64,000 nucleotides of DNA, from assembly GCF_000372725.1 (NCBI RefSeq), contig NW_005196528.1, positions 191,465 through 255,464 of the forward strand, given 5' to 3'. Below, one piece after another: positions 10,145 through 19,093 of the stretch (within the stretch, counting starts at the first letter, position 1; every line of letters starts with the position of its first letter). Position numbers and translations under genes: made by a program. The DNA comes from Emiliania huxleyi CCMP1516. Its lineage: Eukaryota; Haptophyta; Isochrysidales; Noelaerhabdaceae. The notes under the pieces were generated by a model. It saw only the letters and a list, made by a program, of their open reading frames with translations. It was not told where the DNA came from and did not search any database.

Positions 10145-10200
10145 ACAATCGCTGTCGTGGGATCGCTTGTCATGTGAGAGAGTGCGTTGTGTTCTTGTTT
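10145..10200 (+). repeat. 56-bp leader repeat upstream of the small protein gene
   Basis: Identical to 11338-11393. Core ctgtcgtgggatcgcttgtc then atgtgagagagtgcgttgtg. Partial copies occur at 55755-55785 and 55860-55883. In each case it lies upstream of a predicted + strand gene start (10233, 11683, 56192), so it may be a promoter or 5'-UTR element. Confidence 0.7.
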
Positions 10201-10232
10201 GTTTTATTTCTCACCACACGCAGCAGATCTCC

Positions 10233-11332
10233 ATGGCGGCGGTGGCGGGCGACGCCGAGATCATCAACAAGCAGGCGCGCAATACGCGTATCAACTGGCG
10301 CAACTCCCCTGAGCGTGCCAACTGGGTCAACGACGTCAAGAACTGAGGGAGGGTGTAGAGGATGTAGAGTGTAGAGCGCTGTAGAGCTGTAGAGCTGGAG
10401 AGTGCTGTAGAGCTGTAGAGCTCTACATCCACCGCGTGACGAGGCGGGTGCGTTGTAGAGCGATGCAGAGGCGCTCTACAACGTGAAATCTCTACAACAA
10501 ACTCTACATCATAAGCGGCGAACGAGGCACGGTCGCTCTCCGACATGAGGCGCGTTGCACTTACCAGTGCTGCCCTGGCCTTCTGTCTGCCCGCCCAATG
10601 GGTGGGAGGTGCCTCTGCTGCTGTGGCATGCCTCACGGCTGCGACTGGCCGGCGCCTCGGCGCGTCAGCTCGGCTTGGCGTAGCGATCGTGGCCAGCGCA
10701 ACTCGCCTGGACTCAACGCTCAGCCAGGAGCTCCCGCACGCGCTGGCGCGAGTCATGGCGCATGCAACGCGTCTGAATGCTCGCCTCGCCTCGCGCAAAT
10801 GCGACCGTCCTCGCAGCCGATAGTCCACCGCCTGCTAAAGAAGCACAGCGACGAATGCGGCACCGGCGACGCATGGCAGGCTGGTCATGACGCAGTTATA
10901 GGGTGTTGTGTGCCGTCAGAGTGACCGTCTCTGTGTGTCAGTGATAGTCAGGGCCGTCGATCAGAGCTCCAGTAAGCTCGGAGACACCCCATTAGTGCGA
11001 CTCGACCTCTTTGAGTCACTGCCTTCCCGGCGGTTTGGCTGTAGAGCCTCTACAACAAACTCTACAGCAAAATCGCGCTCTACATCGCTCTACAACGCAC
11101 CCGCCTCGTCACGCAGCCGATGTAGAGCTCTACAGCTCTACAGCGCTCCAGAGCGCTCTACATCTCTACAGCTCTACAGCGCTCTACACTCTACATCCTC
11201 TACACCCTCCCTCAGGTCAAGAACAAGCAAGCTGCAGACGTCCTCTTACCCTCGGCCCCACCCAGTGGAGGGCGCCCGTACCGCCTAGCTCCGCGGACGG
11301 GCCCCTCCACCCTTCACGTACGGATCATGTAG
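10233..11332 (+). CDS. Small hypothetical protein split by a transposon-like intron
   Basis: The exon at 10233-10334 reads MAAVAGDAEIINKQARNTRI and onward to ERANWVND. After removal of intron 10335-11215 the frame continues VKNKQAADVLLPSAPPSGG to TAG at 11330-11332, about 73 aa. An acceptor-like cacacgcag sits just before the ATG, so a 5' exon may exist. Unspliced, the ORF stops at TGA immediately after VKN, because that TGA is the first codon of the inserted element. I do not recognise the protein. It is flanked by the 56-bp leader repeat on both sides. Confidence 0.5.
10335..11215 (+). mobile_element. Introner: non-autonomous TIR element acting as an 881-nt GT-AG intron
   Basis: The 9-mer gtcaagaac at 10335-10343 is repeated at 11216-11224. 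Between them, tgagggagggtgtagagg (from 10344) is mirrored by cctctacaccctccctca (to 11214). The inverted similarity extends ~170 nt inward through tgtagag-rich arms (about 10344-10512 and 11040-11215). The left duplicated copy provides the GT donor, and the right terminus supplies the AG. Splicing leaves one copy of gtcaagaac and a seamless frame. The ~500-bp interior (10540-11040) contains an ORF (10545-10823, MRRVALTSAALAFCLP) with a signal-like N-terminus but no recognisable transposase. Confidence 0.8.
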
Positions 11333-11337
11333 TCCCC

Positions 11338-11393
11338 ACAATCGCTGTCGTGGGATCGCTTGTCATGTGAGAGAGTGCGTTGTGTTCTTGTTT
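11338..11393 (+). repeat. 56-bp leader repeat upstream of the TMEM16 gene
   Basis: Exact second copy of 10145-10200. It begins 6 nt after the stop codon of the small protein and lies ~290 nt before the TMEM16 start. The interval 11394-11682 holds two copies of tatatgggcttccag (at ~11430 and ~11676) and no ORF of note. Confidence 0.7.
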
Positions 11394-11682
11394 TTGTATT
11401 CGCCTTCTGCATTTCTGTAAGGTGCCTACAGTATATGGGCTTCCAGTAACCAGTATCGGACCTTCAAGACATGCGCTTTTGGCCGGTGGCCTCCTCGGAC
11501 ATGGTACCTCCGGTGAGATAGTGGCTGCCAGTTCGAGACTGGGGCCGATCGATCGAACTTGAGTTGTTCGGAGGAGGAATCCGGCCAGCACGGGTACAAA
11601 GAGGGGTACCCGGAGAATCCCCAGCTGCGGAAACGTAGTGTCGCTCAAGAGGTGCGATACTGGGGGAGTGTAAGGTGCCTAT

Positions 11683-14600
11683 ATGGGCTTCCAGCATTCG
11701 CGGTCTATTCTCTCTCTCGCCGCGGCCCCCCGCTCGGCCTCCCATATGTCGTCCAACGAGAGTCTACAAAACAACCACATGGACGCAGCCTCGACGGACG
11801 TTCTCCTGGCCCTGACCGCTCCGGAGCCTGTGGTGCGGTATGTCGAGCAGCGGGTCCGATCCGCCGGCCTGAGAGTGGCACGGGTCCCTGCCACGGCCAC
11901 CGTGCTGAGAGTCAGCGCGCCCTCAGCGACCCTCGAGCGCGAGGCGGAGCACCTCGAGCTAGAAAAGCGCCTGCGGCCAGAGGCTCGGTCGTGCGCGAGC
12001 GAGCGGCACTGGCCGATGCGCGAGTTTGTGTTGGCGCAGCGGGCCGATTTCGCTGGAGCGGGAGAGGGCGGCTTCTTCACGCCGTCTGAGCGGGTCTTCC
12101 TGGTGACCGCGCTGCTGGAGGCCGTCCCCGTCGACAACGCCTCCTTCTCCGCCGCGCTCGCCGCTGGCGCCGTTCGCGAGGTCCCTCCGCGCCACCTGTC
12201 GTCGCTGCTACGCGCCCTCGCCTCCGTCGGCTTGCTCGGCGAGGTGAGCTCACCCATCGGAGCAGAAGCAGAGATGGAGTGTCGGTGGTGGTGACGGCGC
12301 GGGCGGGGAGGGCGGCGGCGGCGGTGCACAGTCAATCCTTCTTGGTCGATGCTAGGTGAGCGCCGCACACTGCGCCGGCCGGCTCGAGGGCTGGCGACGG
12401 TCCGTCGGGCTGCTGCGCGAGTGGGCGTGGCTCCGCTCGTCCGAGCCTCTCGCCCTCGATGCGATCCGCGACTACTGGGGCGAGAGGACGGGCTTCTTGT
12501 TCGCCTGGCAGGCCTTCTACGTCCAGGCGCTGGCCCCGCCCGCGGCCCTCGGCCTCTGCATCTGGTGGCGCCGCCCGAAAGGGACGAGCGTCGACGACGA
12601 CAGCGCGGTGCCCGTCTTCTCGCTGTTTTCCGTCGTGTGGGCACTCCTCTTCTCTGTGCGCAGCTCTGGCGGCGGCAGCGGCACTCACTCAGGAGTGGCT
12701 CTCGTGCGTGGTCAGGCAATCTTCTTTGTGCAGCTCTGGCGGCGGAAGCAGGCGTCTCACGCGCAGGAGGACCCGGCACGCAACACCACGCCACGCGGTC
12801 AGTCGCTGCCTGGCCCTCGTGAGGCAGGCGGCACTCGCCTTCCGGTGGGGCATCCACGACGCGCACACGGCCCAGGCGGAGGACCGGCGGCCTAGATGCG
12901 CATCTCTCGCGCAATCTCGCGCAATCTCGCGCACTCTCGGACTTGCGACCCACGCGGGGGCCAGTGTTAGCCACCCCTCTAGAGGTGCGGCCCGCGCAAC
13001 CGTGTGCTGCAAGTGCTCCGCCCCTGGCCCCTCCGCAGGTGCGGCGGCCCGAGTTCGTCGGCCGCGAGGTTGTCTCGGAGATCACGGGGGAGGTCGAGCT
13101 AGTCGAGGGGCGCGGCAGCCGCGCGCTCCGCTACGCCGCCTCGCTTTGCGTGTCGCTGGCGTGCCTCATCGTCCCGCTCGCGTACATGTTCGTCTCGCTC
13201 AACCTGCAGGACTCGCTGTGAAGAGCGAAGCACGGTGAATCACTGATCACCATGTCGAGCTCACCTCCGCTCGACCAGCTGCAGGGGTACATCTCCCCTG
13301 CCGCGAGGCACGTGCTGGGCGTGCGCGTCTACCACGAGGCGAGATCGCCCGAGATTGCACCAGAGGGGGGGGGGGGAGATTGTGATCTCCACGTGACGAG
13401 GCGCTCCCCCTTGTCCCCCCCCCCCTCCTCGACTCCCGACTCCCACCGCCTGCTCTTGTTCCAACTACTGCCGCCGTCTTGCCCACGAGGCCCTCTCCGC
13501 CTTCGCCGCACCCGGCGCCGTCTTCGATCCCGAGGCGAGGGCGGGGCATGCGCATCTCGGGCAATCTCGGGCCAATCTCGGGCCATCTCGGGCCATCTCG
13601 GGTAATCTCGGGTGAGCCTTCGGTCCCGAGGCGTGGACGGGTATGCTGCCCGCCGTGCTGCACGCGGCGGTCATCTTCCTGCTCAACAAGGCGGCACGAC
13701 GAGACTGCCCGAGATTGCCTGAGATTGTCATCTTCCTGCTCAACAAGGCGGCACGACGAGACTGCCCGAGATTGCCTGAGATTGCCCGAGATTGTCATCT
13801 TCCTGCTCAACAAGGCGGCACGACGAGACTGCCCGAGATTGCCTGAGATTGCCCGAGATCGTCATTTTCCTGCTCAACAAGGCGGCACGACGAGATTGCC
13901 CGAGATTGCCTGAGATTGCCCGAGATTGTCATCTTCCTGCTCAACAAGGCGGCACGACGAGACTGCCCGAGATTGCCTGAGATTGCCCGAGATTGTCATC
14001 TTCCTGCTCAACAAGGCGGCACGACGAGATTGCCCGAGATTGCCTGAGATTGCCCTCCTCCTGCTCCACCAGGCGTACAGGCACGTGGCGGAGGCGCTGA
14101 CTGACCTGGAGAACCACCGGACGCAGGAAGGGCTCCTCCAAGATCCTGCGAGATCCTGCGAGATTCTCCGAGATCCTGCGAGATCCTGCGAGATTCACTG
14201 AGATCCTGCGAGATCCTGCGAGATCCTGCGAGATTCATTGAGCTCCTCTGAGCTCCTCTGAGATCCTCTTAGATCCTCCCATGCGAATGATTTCCACCGG
14301 GTGCACGAGCATCCGCCTGTCAGCAGCGCCTCTTCACGGCCCCTGGTGTGAACAGGAGGCGCACGACAACTCGCTCATCGTCAAGCGGTTCCTGTTCGAG
14401 GCCTTCGACTGCTACATCGCCCTCTTCTACATCGCCTTTGAGCTCCGCGACGTGCGCCGCCACTAGCGCTCCTGACTAGCGCTCGTCGGTCGGCTCCGCC
14501 TCGCCAACCAGTCACCAACCAGCCGCCACCAACCAGCCGCCGCCACACGACTCTCAGGTGGACCTATTAATTAGAAACAAACATGCCACCGCCACTCGAC

Positions 14601-16100
14601 TCTCAGGTGGACCGCCTTCGCGTCGAGCTCGTCTCGCTCTTCTCCACAGACGTCTTCCGGCGCGTCTTCACGGAGGCGACCCCCTCATCAGCGAGATCCA
14701 GCGAGATCACCCGAGAGTGCCCGAGAGTACCCCGAGGCGCGTCTTCTCGGAGGCGAGAGCCCCATCAAGTAAATAGTTAAGTCATACGTCGCTCACGCAA
14801 TCTCACCTCCTCTCGGGGAATCTCGGGGAATCTCGAAATCGCGATAGGCGGTCCTCCCGCTGCTGATGCAGCGGCTCTCGCGACGCAGGCATGCCGCCGC
14901 CTCCGCCGCCGCCAAGAAAGAGGACGGCGGCGCGGGCGGCGGCGGCACGGACGGCGGCAGCGGCGACCTCGAGCTCGACGAGCACGAGGACTTTGACGAC
15001 TACCTCGAGATGGTGATCCAGTTCGGCTACATCACGCTCTTCGCCTCGGCCTTCCCTCTCGCCTCCGCACTCGCCCTCGCGTGCAACGGAGTCGAGAGAT
15101 CTGCTCGGACCTCGAGATCACCCGAGATCGCCCCGAGGGCTTGATCGAGGTCGCGCGAGAGTATAGGGGTCGAGCTCTACTCGGACCTCTTCAAGGTGAG
15201 CCTACCTCTGCCTCATTACCCGAGATTACCCGAGATTACCCGAGATTACTGCGCTTAAAATTAGGTGAGCTACCTCTGCCGCCGGCCCCGCCGCCCTCGA
15301 GTGAGCGGCATCGGCACCTGGCTCGGCCTGCTGTACCTTCTAGGAACCGTCTAGGAACCTTCTAGGAACCTTCTAGGCATCGGCACCTGGCTCGGCCTGC
15401 TGTACGTGCTCGTCGTAGCCTCCATCTTCACAAACGCAGTCCTCATCGCCTTTGCGAGCGACCAGCTGGCGCCGCTCCTTCCGCAGCTCTTCGACGCGCG
15501 GCAGCGGCAGGTGGGGCAGTGGCCGTCTGGCATCGTCCTGCTGCTGGTCGCGGTAGAGCACGGCCTCCTCCTCCTCCTCCTCGCCACCGAGGCGACCCTT
15601 TCGTCGCAACCCTAACCCGTACCCGAACCCGAACCCTAACCCTAACCCTAACCCTAACCCTAACCCTAACCCTCACCCTAACCCGAGGTGACCCTTCCGC
15701 GCCGCCCTGGGTGATCTCGGGTGATCTCGGGTGATCTCGGGTGATCTCGGGTGATCTCGGGTGATCTCGCCACCGAGGTGACCCTTCCGCGCCCTCCGCG
15801 CTGGGTGCGACTCACTCTCGCCAGGCGCGAGCACGAGGCGCCCCTCGCCGAGCGGCGTCACTACTAGCCAGTAATTCACGATTCATGAATCATGGTTCAG
15901 GACTTGGTGATTAATTAATTACAGGCGCTCCTCGCCAAGCGGCGGCTTCTCCTCGAGGCTCACACCGTCGCGGCGAGATCACACGAGATCACACGAGATC
16001 ACACGAGATTGTGCGAGAGCAGGCGCCCGTCGTCGCGACGCCGCTGGGAGACGTTATCGAGGCGACGCCGGTTGGGGGCGGCGGCGGCAGCAAGAGGTAG
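11683..16100 (+). CDS. TMEM16/anoctamin family protein, ANO10 (TMEM16K)-type phospholipid scramblase or channel
   Basis: Multi-pass membrane protein expected to move phospholipids or ions across ER or plasma membrane, Ca2+-regulated in characterised relatives. Exon pieces in order: N-terminal cytosolic domain (11683-12246), IRDYWGERTGFLFAWQAFYV (12357-12656), RRPEFVGREVVSEITGEVEL and a TM (13039-13220), LPAVLHAAVIFLLNKA-YRHVAEALTDLENHR across intron 13691-14072, LIVKRFLFEAFDCYIALFYI (14357-14465), VELVSLFSTDVFRRVFTEA, DYLEMVIQFGYITLFASAFP (~14990-15100), GIGTWLGLLYVLVVASIFTN and LLLVAVEHGLLLLLLATE (15370-15591), then TLARREHEALLAKRR and a Gly-rich end at 16100. DYLEMVIQFGY and LLVAVEH are family hallmarks. 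At least nine introns, several GC-AG, are filled with GAGAT-type repeats. Exact start (11683, 11745 or 11779) and some joins are uncertain. Confidence 0.88.
13691..14072 (+). repeat. GC-AG intron holding a ~66-bp exon-derived tandem array
   Basis: After exon end ...CTCAACAAG at 13690, the intron repeats gtcatcttcctgctcaacaa plus a GAGATTGCC filler: five further copies in ~66-bp steps, some shortened. The last exon-like copy is diverged (ctcctcctgctccaccag) and ends at AG 14072. The frame then resumes with YRHVAEAL. Each unit is a copy of the end of the upstream exon plus filler. Confidence 0.8.
14141..14280 (+). repeat. AGATCCTGCG 10-mer array in a TMEM16 intron
   Basis: About 13 copies of agatcctgcg with minor variants follow the exon ending NHRTQE. 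The intron ends near 14356 just before the exon reading AHDNSLIVKRFLF. Confidence 0.75.
15592..15777 (+). repeat. GC-AG intron containing an interstitial telomeric array and a GATCTCGGGT array
   Basis: The exon ends ...ACCGAG at 15591. The same border sequence (g(c/t)gacccttyc) appears at 15592, 15688 and 15778. The first interval, 15609-15685, is mostly (CCCTAA)n with CCCGAA variants. The second, ~15711-15770, is six gatctcgggt units. Joining 15591 to 15778 gives LATEVTLPRPPRWVRLTLAR, as expected for TMEM16. Confidence 0.8.
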
Positions 16101-16648
16101 TCGCCCGCAGGGCGTGCGTGTGTGCCCCCCCAAACCCCCCCCTCCGCCCTTCACATACACAAAGCTGGCGCGGCGCTCTCGGTCTCGCGGCCGGTAGTTC
16201 GTTTTCGATACTGTGCTCTGTGGCGTGAGGACTGAGGTGTGTCCGTGTCAAGACTCAAGTGTCATGAGGTCGGTCGGTGTGCGCGCGTGGGCCCGCGGAA
16301 TCGGGAATGCGGGTTTTCCGAATGCGAGAGCGAGTCTCGGAAAGTATGAATAGAAGTGCTAACGCGTCTCTCTGATTTTTGCAGAGCGAATGCTTCCAAC
16401 GTGCGACGAGCGACGACCGGCTGCTATCCGTTCTATAAATAAATTATACAAACCATGCCCGTTGCCCCCGCCGCCCTCCCTCCCCCTGGCAACCCTGGGC
16501 GTTCGGCTTCACGTCTGTTTTTCGGCGCGCGCACAAGCTGGCCACCCGGCGTGTGCTCGTCCAAGTACCAAAGTAGCTGCCCTCCCTGCACACGCCTTTC
16601 CCCACCAACGCGCGACGGCTTGTTCCCCCCGCGCCTCCTCGGCTGTGC
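16101..16648. other. Intergenic between convergent TMEM16 and SLC35 genes
   Basis: 3' ends of two convergent genes. Contains a C-rich tract at ~16125-16150 and an ATAAATAAATTATA stretch at ~16434-16447 that could serve 3'-end formation. No coding feature recognised. Confidence 0.5.
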
Positions 16649-18636
16649 TCAGGCGACGCTGTACGTGCCGAGTGCGAGGAGCACGAGGGCAGTGCCGAGG
16701 AGGAACTGGCGCGGCGGCGGCTTTCGCGAGGCGGGGTCGGCGGAGTAGTAGCGCGCCTGCAAGAGGGAGGCAAGGCCCGTGAGCGAGTAGAAAAGGGAAG
16801 GGCCACCCACACGGAGGTACGGGGGGCAGCAGCGCGCCTACGAGACACGACTGCGCAGTGCGGGAGGGGGGGAGGGCCGTGACGCGGCCGGAGGAGGAGA
16901 GGCGTGTCGCGCGCGATGAGGCAGTTGAGGATGATGCCGAGGGGCGAGGCGAAGTTCTTGAGCGAGTTCGAGGTGTGCTTGAGCAGGAGCGAGACGAGAA
17001 GCCCGCCCGTCGAGTCGAAGCAAACCTGTTCACAGCCGCTGCTGTGAAGAGGCGTCGCTCACACCGCCCCCCTCCCGCCCTCCCGAAGCCAACCATCGCG
17101 TAGGTGAGCGGGCTGTACCCTTGCAGCAAGCCTAGCCAGGGACACCCCCGCTGCTCGAGGAGGGGGAAGCGGGTTGGCGTGGAGCTGGGGCTGAGGCCCT
17201 CGCAGCGAGTACCTCCCCTCCAGAGCCGCTGTGCGTCCGAGGAGAGCATGTGCGCCGTCGCGAGGAGGAGCGAGACCGCGGACACCTGTGAGTGCGTTGC
17301 ATCTCGTGCGATCTCGCGTGATCGCGCGGACACCTGTGAAGTGCGCTCCGGTCCGGGCGGGGGCCGGTCGTCTTCGCTCGGCTCCCGCCATGTGCGCGTG
17401 CCAGCCCCGCGGCGTGGCGTTGTGCTGCATTCCCCTCGCCCCCTGGTGAGTGGTGCGTGCGTGCGCGTGCCCCCGCCCAGCCCCCGCCCGGGGTCGCCTT
17501 TCACACCTGCAGGTTGCGGCGCGGGAGCGAAGATCTCTCCTCCTTGAGCAGCGCCTCCATCGCCGCGCCGGCGAGGCCAGAGCAGCCGCACGCGGCGAGG
17601 ACGCCGCAGATGCCGATCGCGCGAGAGCGCCGCCGCTCGCCCTTCGCAACCTCGTCCAGCAGCTCCGCCTGCTCGTCCTGATCAAGGAAACAATCACTCA
17701 GGTCAAGCCATGAATATCGCCCTTCGCGACCTCGTCCAGCAGCTCCGCCTGCTCGTCCTCCGCGCCGCCGCCCAGCGCCGCCTAACGCGCCACAGCACTA
17801 GCAGGTGAGACGAGCAGACGTCTCCGGCGACCACCGGGCCTACGCGACCGCCGCCTCGTCCTCCGCACGGAGCGAGAGCTGCACGAGCACCACGCCTAGA
17901 AATGAAAAGAACCCTGGCCCCGCGGAGACAGCTGGCAGCAGAGTGAGCACGAGCACCACGCCTAGAAAAGAAAGGACGGATCACCAGACGGGCAGCTGCT
18001 GGCAGCAGAGTGAGCACGAGCACCACGCCTGCCGTGAGCAAGCCGACCGATGCCCACCTGCTGAGATCCGCCGAGATCATCCGAGATTCGCCGAGATTCG
18101 TCCGACCACCTGCCGGCAATCTCAGGTAATCTCGGGCAATCTCGGGCAATCTCGGGCAAGCCGACGGCCGCCCACCTGCCGGCACTGACGGGCTTGCCAA
18201 GCAGCAGTCGCGAGGCGAGGACCGAGGCGGCGAGCTTGAGCTGGTACGTGATCTGGAAGGTGACCGCGTCGACGCGCGCAAGCGACGAGTAGATGACGTT
18301 GTTCTGCACCGTGTAGAGCAGCGCCGGCAGCGCGACTCGAAGCAGCGACGGGGTGAGCAGCGACTGCCGGACGGCGCGCAGCAGGCCGCGCAGCATCACC
18401 CGCTCGGTGGCGGCGATCCCAACCAGCGAGATGAGCAGCTTGACCAGCTCCGAGAGCGTGACCGCCGTTGAGTCGACGTGGCGCGTCTGCACGTCTCTCT
18501 GTTGCGCCGCAGACGCGAGAAGCAGCGTCGAGAGCTGTATCGCCACGTAGCCCGCGAAAAGGCCGCCGCTCACGACAGCAGAGGAGGCGGCGGCCTTCGA
18601 CTGCGCTGAGGAGGCGGCCTTCGACTGTGCTGCCAT
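16649..18636 (-). CDS. Nucleotide-sugar transporter, SLC35A (UDP-galactose/CMP-sialic acid transporter) family
   Basis: Golgi or ER multi-pass antiporter that imports a nucleotide sugar; substrate cannot be told from sequence. Start at 18636; exon 1 carries GYVAIQLSTLLLASA and the family signature ALLYTVQNNVIYSSLARVDA followed by TFQITYQLKLAASVLASRLL. Downstream minus-strand exons: AEDEQAELLDEVAKGERRR (~17640), IGICGVLAACGCSGLAGAAM (~17600), VSLLLATAHMLSSDAQRLW (~17250), LGLLQGYSPLTYAMV (~17110), STGGLLVSLLLKHTSNSLKN (~16980) and RQFLLGTALVLLALGTYSV-stop at 16649. The order matches the family from N- to C-terminus. An intron at ~17780-18160 holds three copies of a ~33-nt exon edge (gagcaccacgcctagaaa) and a GAGAT array. 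Exon borders approximate. Confidence 0.85.
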
Positions 18637-19093
18637 CGAATAGTTCGCAAAAAAAGCTGGATGCGCTTCAAGTGCTCCAAGTGCTTCTGAGGACTTAGCT
18701 CCCCGGCCAGTTGTGAGGTACTGCTGACTGACTGCACTCCAAGTGCTCCAAGTGCGCGTGCTCTGACCGGGACTAGATCCCGCAAGCGGTGTGCGCGCGG
18801 GGCGCGAGGAATCGGTCAGTTAATTTTCTAGATAAGCGTCATCAGATCGCTCACATAGTTTACTTAGCATGCAGGCGCCGGACACACACCCTTCGGACGC
18901 CCAACACTCAGACTCTACTAAGGGGTACTCCACCACGCTGCGTGCTCCCCCACACCGCCGCTCCGCGATTCGGAAGAGCATCGCGCCCACAGCCACACCT
19001 TCCGTCTCTCCGCGTGGCACCTGGGCCGCCGCCCCTCGCCCGCCCGCCGCGGGAGAGCGCGCTCCTTCCGTACGGCAAGGCCCGCGCCCCGCG
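18637..19093. other. Intergenic between ATG2 stop and SLC35 start
   Basis: Presumed SLC35 promoter region. It contains the 22-bp sequence at 18666-18687 (core tcaagtgctccaagtgcttc) that recurs inverted at 51095-51116, with another partial at 18738-18757. No ORF supported. Confidence 0.5.

Noticed and set aside
10545..10823. ORF inside the introner (both strands) as a transposase
   Set aside because: No DDE or other nuclease motif; only ~90-205 aa. The element is probably non-autonomous.
13691..14072. CRISPR-like direct repeats at 66-bp spacing
   Set aside because: Units are wholly repetitive with no unique spacers, and they are copies of the adjacent exon plus filler.
15609..15685. Chromosome end
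   Set aside because: The CCCTAA block is short, imperfect, flanked on both sides by the same exon border, and TMEM16 coding sequence continues after it.
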